Shown: piece after piece, positions 63,190 through 64,000 of the stretch
Layout of the letters: every line of letters starts with the position of its first letter
Numbering within the stretch: the first letter of the stretch is position 1
Assembly: GCA_021397835.1 (NCBI GenBank)
Contig: JAJFZO010000094.1
Location: 1,962,501-2,026,500, forward strand
From: Moringa oleifera
Taxonomy: Eukaryota > Streptophyta > Magnoliopsida > Brassicales > Moringaceae
Direction: 5' to 3'
Length of the DNA: 64,000 bases
Made by a program: the position numbers and the translations under genes
Notes under the pieces: generated by a model
The model's input: the letters and a program-made list of their open reading frames with translations, nothing else
The model's database searches: none
Told to the model about the DNA's origin: nothing

Positions 63190-64000
63190 TTTAATTTTTT
63201 TCCTGCGAGGTTTTACACTATCAAACTCATCAATAATAAAATAATGTCAATTGAATCAACAATATATCTTTCAATATAAATGACTACACAATATGCAAGA
63301 AAATTATCTTTTATCTTGTGAAGAAGCATTTTGACAAGTTTTATAACTGAAAATATCTGTTTTTTTTATTACTGTAAAAATCAGAAGAGTTAAAGTAGAT
63401 GAATCAATTAATCAATCAAAATATAATGTTATGACTTCTTTGTTTCAATCAAATTTTTACATAATTTAAAAAAAGAATTAATGTTATGAAATTTTGAGGA
63501 GTTAAAGTACATCAAACATGTAATGGTCCAATTACCTTTTTCAAATTTTCAATGTCTTTTTTGTCAAAATCTAGATAATAATAATCCTTAGTAAGAGTAA
63601 CAACATCAACATTAAATGATTTAAAGCTATCAATCAGACTCAAAAGCTATGCTAAAAATAAGAAGTTTAATTGTTTTATATGAGAATCTATTATCTAACT
63701 TGCTTAATAAAAAATGCATCATAATATTAAATATTTTAAAGTGGTAGTAATGTTCAATTATGATATTATTTTTTTCGTTAATAAGCGCATTTTATACCTT
63801 CCATGAGATGTGCATTTATATTGGGTATATCGATATCATGATTAGTACAAAATGACATTACTTTCTTTAAAAAAATATGTCATTTATCGCTTAACTCTCG
63901 AAGAAGCTTATTTATAGTTAAAACTAAACTTATAGCATTTAAGATATCTTAATATTTCAATTGCAACGTTTGATAAAATAAATCACAGATTCTTCTTTTT
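63190..64000 (-). pseudogene. hAT transposase relic (TTF/ZMYM1-type), cut by the window end
   Basis: Scattered frames on the minus strand match the C-terminal half of the large plant hAT family often called TTF-type zinc finger or ZMYM1-like: SFCTNHDIDIPNINAHLMEG near 63785-63870, LDNRFSYKTIKLL near 63690, FKSFNVDVVTLTKDYYYLDF near 63565-63640, and a C-terminal dimerisation-like segment DNFLAYCVVIYIERYIVDS near 63230-63320. Frames shift several times and stops are frequent. The N-terminal part would lie beyond 64000. The CTAAGGAAAATTCCT-like sequence near 63045-63065 may be close to the element's end. The match is from family memory, without a search. Confidence 0.55.

Noticed and set aside
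1..64000. tRNA, rRNA, CRISPR arrays and LTR pairs
   Set aside because: I saw no cloverleaf-like tRNA sequence, rRNA stretch, regular direct-repeat/spacer array or convincing LTR pair with primer-binding site while reading; a tRNA and LTR search program would be needed to exclude decayed ones.

Overview
The window is nuclear DNA from a flowering plant, almost certainly a eudicot. It is AT-rich, its genes are broken by many GT-AG introns up to about 3.7 kb long, and the protein families (calreticulin-3, mitochondrial acyl carrier protein, plastid release factor PrfB1) and transposon families (MuDR-type, RICESLEEPER-type hAT, L1-type LINE) are plant ones. The species cannot be named from sequence alone. 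Five host genes could be reconstructed exon by exon, each with a continuous reading frame across every splice junction.

Layout: 1-2300 is intergenic, with one weak coding relic. 2460-6610 (-) is calreticulin-3 (14 exons, 421 aa, HDEL end), with a match to the unfolded-protein-response element about 160 bp upstream of its ATG. 6780-9800 is AT-rich intergenic DNA. About 9802-13562 is a decayed hAT element with a broken BED-finger transposase on the minus strand and a cluster of short hairpins. 13563-15800 is intergenic with small tandem repeats. 16342-19131 (-) is a two-exon mitochondrial acyl carrier protein gene. 19669-26240 (-) encodes a probably plastid-targeted DprA/SLOG-type Rossmann protein (6 exons, 275 aa). 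26241-29600 is intergenic. 29614-40781 (+) is a membrane-anchored DHRS7-like short-chain dehydrogenase/reductase (12 exons, 337 aa). 42331-51049 (-) is the plastid peptide chain release factor PrfB1 (7 exons, 465 aa).

About 51577-60322 is a large Mutator-like element starting only about 0.5 kb upstream of PrfB1. It carries a MuDR-type transposase gene (+, three in-frame stops) and, in opposite orientation, a second gene with a DUF1985-like region and a Ulp1/SENP-type (C48) cysteine protease domain. That protease keeps the His-Asp-Gln-Cys residues but has a premature stop, a frameshift and a probably lost splice acceptor. The element's non-coding parts are filled with a recurring TCGTA/TACGA motif. 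The last 4 kb is AT-rich and holds a 3' fragment of an L1-like LINE (-) and part of a second, very decayed hAT transposase that continues past the window end. Two more LINE 3' fragments sit in introns of the dehydrogenase and PrfB1 genes.

The host genes do not form one pathway; they serve ER glycoprotein folding, mitochondrial acyl carriage, an unknown plastid DprA-like role, a membrane-bound oxidoreductase and plastid translation termination. The most notable items are the protease-bearing Mutator-like element, the plant DprA-like gene, and the hAT hairpin cluster.
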